6,912 bases of DNA. Origin: WHTF01 sp964482425. Its GTDB lineage: Bacteria > Desulfobacterota > Binatia > UBA9968. The stretch lies in contig CAYZXN010000016.1 in the NCBI GenBank assembly GCA_964482425.1, forward strand, positions 1 through 6,912, read 5' to 3'. This document shows, in pieces, positions 6,021 to 6,912 of this stretch. A program made the translations under genes and the position numbers. How positions within the stretch are numbered: the first letter of the stretch is position 1; each line of letters begins with the position of its first letter. Under the pieces are notes generated by a model. The model saw only the letters and a program-made list of their open reading frames with translations, made no database searches and was not told the origin of the DNA.

Positions 6021-6901
6021 AGTATCGCCGCGCTCTTCAGCTCGCGTTCCAGTTTCGCCACCGCGTCTTTCGGCATAGGCTCCGTGTCCCACTTGGGAAA
6101 ACGTTTGACGTCGAACCCGCGCATGCGAAAGACTTCGCGCAGCGGCACGCGCCCGTATTTGCGCAACTCCGCCGCGACCAGACGGGCCGCGGTGTCCACC
6201 CGCTTTTGCGCCTCGACTGCGCGCGCATAATCCTTACTGTCCAGTGCTTTGAACAACTCTACGCACAGCTCCGGTACAAAGCTCGTCGGGGGATTGATCA
6301 TCCCGGCAAGGCCGAAAGGCACCAGGCCAAAGAGATCGGCGTTGCCGGTGAAAACCGAAACGTCGGGCAGCAGCCTGACGTATTCAAGCAGGGCGCCCTG
6401 GCCGTACGCTACTTTTATGCCCTTGAGCGACGGCACCTGTTCTTTCATGCGCACGGCAAATCCCGGCGGCACGGAGATTCCGGAATACTTCGGGTTCTCG
6501 TAAATAAAAATCGGCAGCGGCACCGCCTTGGCGACCGCCTTGTAATGGGCCACGATCTCGTACTCGGTGTGATCCGAATAATAATACGGCGGCACGATGG
6601 CCACCGCGTCAGCTTTATTGGCAGCCGCATGCTCGGCCAGTTCGACGGTGCTCTGAGCATCGGCCGTGCCGACGTGAATCACCACCGGCACGCGCCCCTT
6701 GGCCTGGTCGAGAGCCACCATCGCGGCCTTCTTACGCTCGTCGACCGACATCGCCGGTCCCTGCCCGGTGGAGCCGAGAACGAAAAGGCCATGAACGCCG
6801 GCACCGATGTGGAAATCGACAAGCTCGCGCATGATCTCTTCGTCGACCCTGACTTTATCGTCAAACGGCGTAATTATCGGCAACAACACTCCTCGAATCA
6901 T
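6017..6901 (-). CDS. DapA/NanA-superfamily class I aldolase or dehydratase
   Basis: A 294-residue TIM-barrel Schiff-base enzyme of the dihydrodipicolinate synthase/N-acetylneuraminate lyase superfamily. Visible are GSTGQG at 43-48 (position of the GTTGE pyruvate-carboxylate loop), PPYYY at 104-108, IYENP with the catalytic Tyr134, and GIK with the Schiff-base Lys163. In E. coli DHDPS the segment after the Tyr carries Arg138 for the second substrate carboxylate; here it reads ENPKYSG with Lys138. In addition, the GTTGE Glu is Gln47. This argues against lysine biosynthesis and for a catabolic member such as a keto-deoxy-sugar-acid aldolase/dehydratase or hydroxy-oxoglutarate aldolase. Its placement in an uptake and oxidation operon fits. 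The start is secure: GAGGAG lies five bases before the ATG at 6901. The next gene overlaps its stop by four bases. Family certain; substrate unknown. Confidence 0.92.
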   Translation of the reverse strand: MIRGVLLPIITPFDDKVRVDEEIMRELVDFHIGAGVHGLFVLGSTGQGPAMSVDERKKAAMVALDQAKGRVPVVIHVGTADAQSTVELAEHAAANKADAVAIVPPYYYSDHTEYEIVAHYKAVAKAVPLPIFIYENPKYSGISVPPGFAVRMKEQVPSLKGIKVAYGQGALLEYVRLLPDVSVFTGNADLFGLVPFGLAGMINPPTSFVPELCVELFKALDSKDYARAVEAQKRVDTAARLVAAELRKYGRVPLREVFRMRGFDVKRFPKWDTEPMPKDAVAKLERELKSAAIL

Positions 6902-6906
6902 GATTT

Positions 6907-6912
6907 CTCCTC
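6907..6912 (-). promoter_or_regulatory. Ribosome binding site of the DapA-like gene
   Basis: GAGGAG on the minus strand lies five bases before the ATG at 6901. It is a strong Shine-Dalgarno at the right edge of the window; the promoter, if here, is outside. Confidence 0.8.

Overview
The window is a compact block of genes that all read on the minus strand, so transcription runs from position 6912 toward position 1. Almost all of it is coding, moderately GC-rich, and I find no convincing plus-strand gene, tRNA, rRNA, CRISPR array or transposase. The gene content (NMT1/SsuA-type periplasmic binding protein, Mo-hydroxylase, split ThDP decarboxylase) resembles metabolically versatile environmental Gram-negative lineages such as uncultured Desulfobacterota/Binatota-, Rokubacteria- or Tectomicrobia-like bacteria. 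That placement is a low-confidence inference; nothing here fixes the taxon.

In transcription order: (1) a DapA/NanA-superfamily class I aldolase or dehydratase (6901-6017); (2) an NAD-dependent epimerase/dehydrogenase starting from a TTG that overlaps the previous stop (6020-5175); (3) a decayed C-terminal stub of a substrate-binding protein (5154-5005); (4) an intact secreted NMT1/SsuA/THI5-like substrate-binding protein (4964-3957); (5, 6) the alpha and beta halves of a split ThDP-dependent 2-oxoacid decarboxylase of the sulfopyruvate/phosphonopyruvate decarboxylase type (3916-3410 and 3413-2814, ATGA overlap); (7) a 250-bp gap holding hairpin repeats; (8) a TenA/PqqC-fold protein with a probable di-metal-oxidase (HDO-like) ligand set (2533-1772); (9) the large molybdopterin-binding subunit of a xanthine dehydrogenase/aldehyde oxidase-family hydroxylase, starting at a GTG that overlaps the previous stop and running off the left edge (1775-<1).

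Three junctions share the same 4-base stop/start overlap design with three different start codons (TTGA, ATGA, GTGA), which suggests translational coupling of each pair. Taken together the genes look like an uptake-and-catabolism cassette: capture of a small organic solute in the periplasm, hydroxylation or oxidation by a Mo-enzyme and a TenA-like oxidase or hydrolase, oxidation by an NAD-dependent dehydrogenase, retro-aldol cleavage or dehydration, and 2-oxoacid decarboxylation. The substrate is not determined by the sequence. The repeat-containing gap may separate two transcription units.
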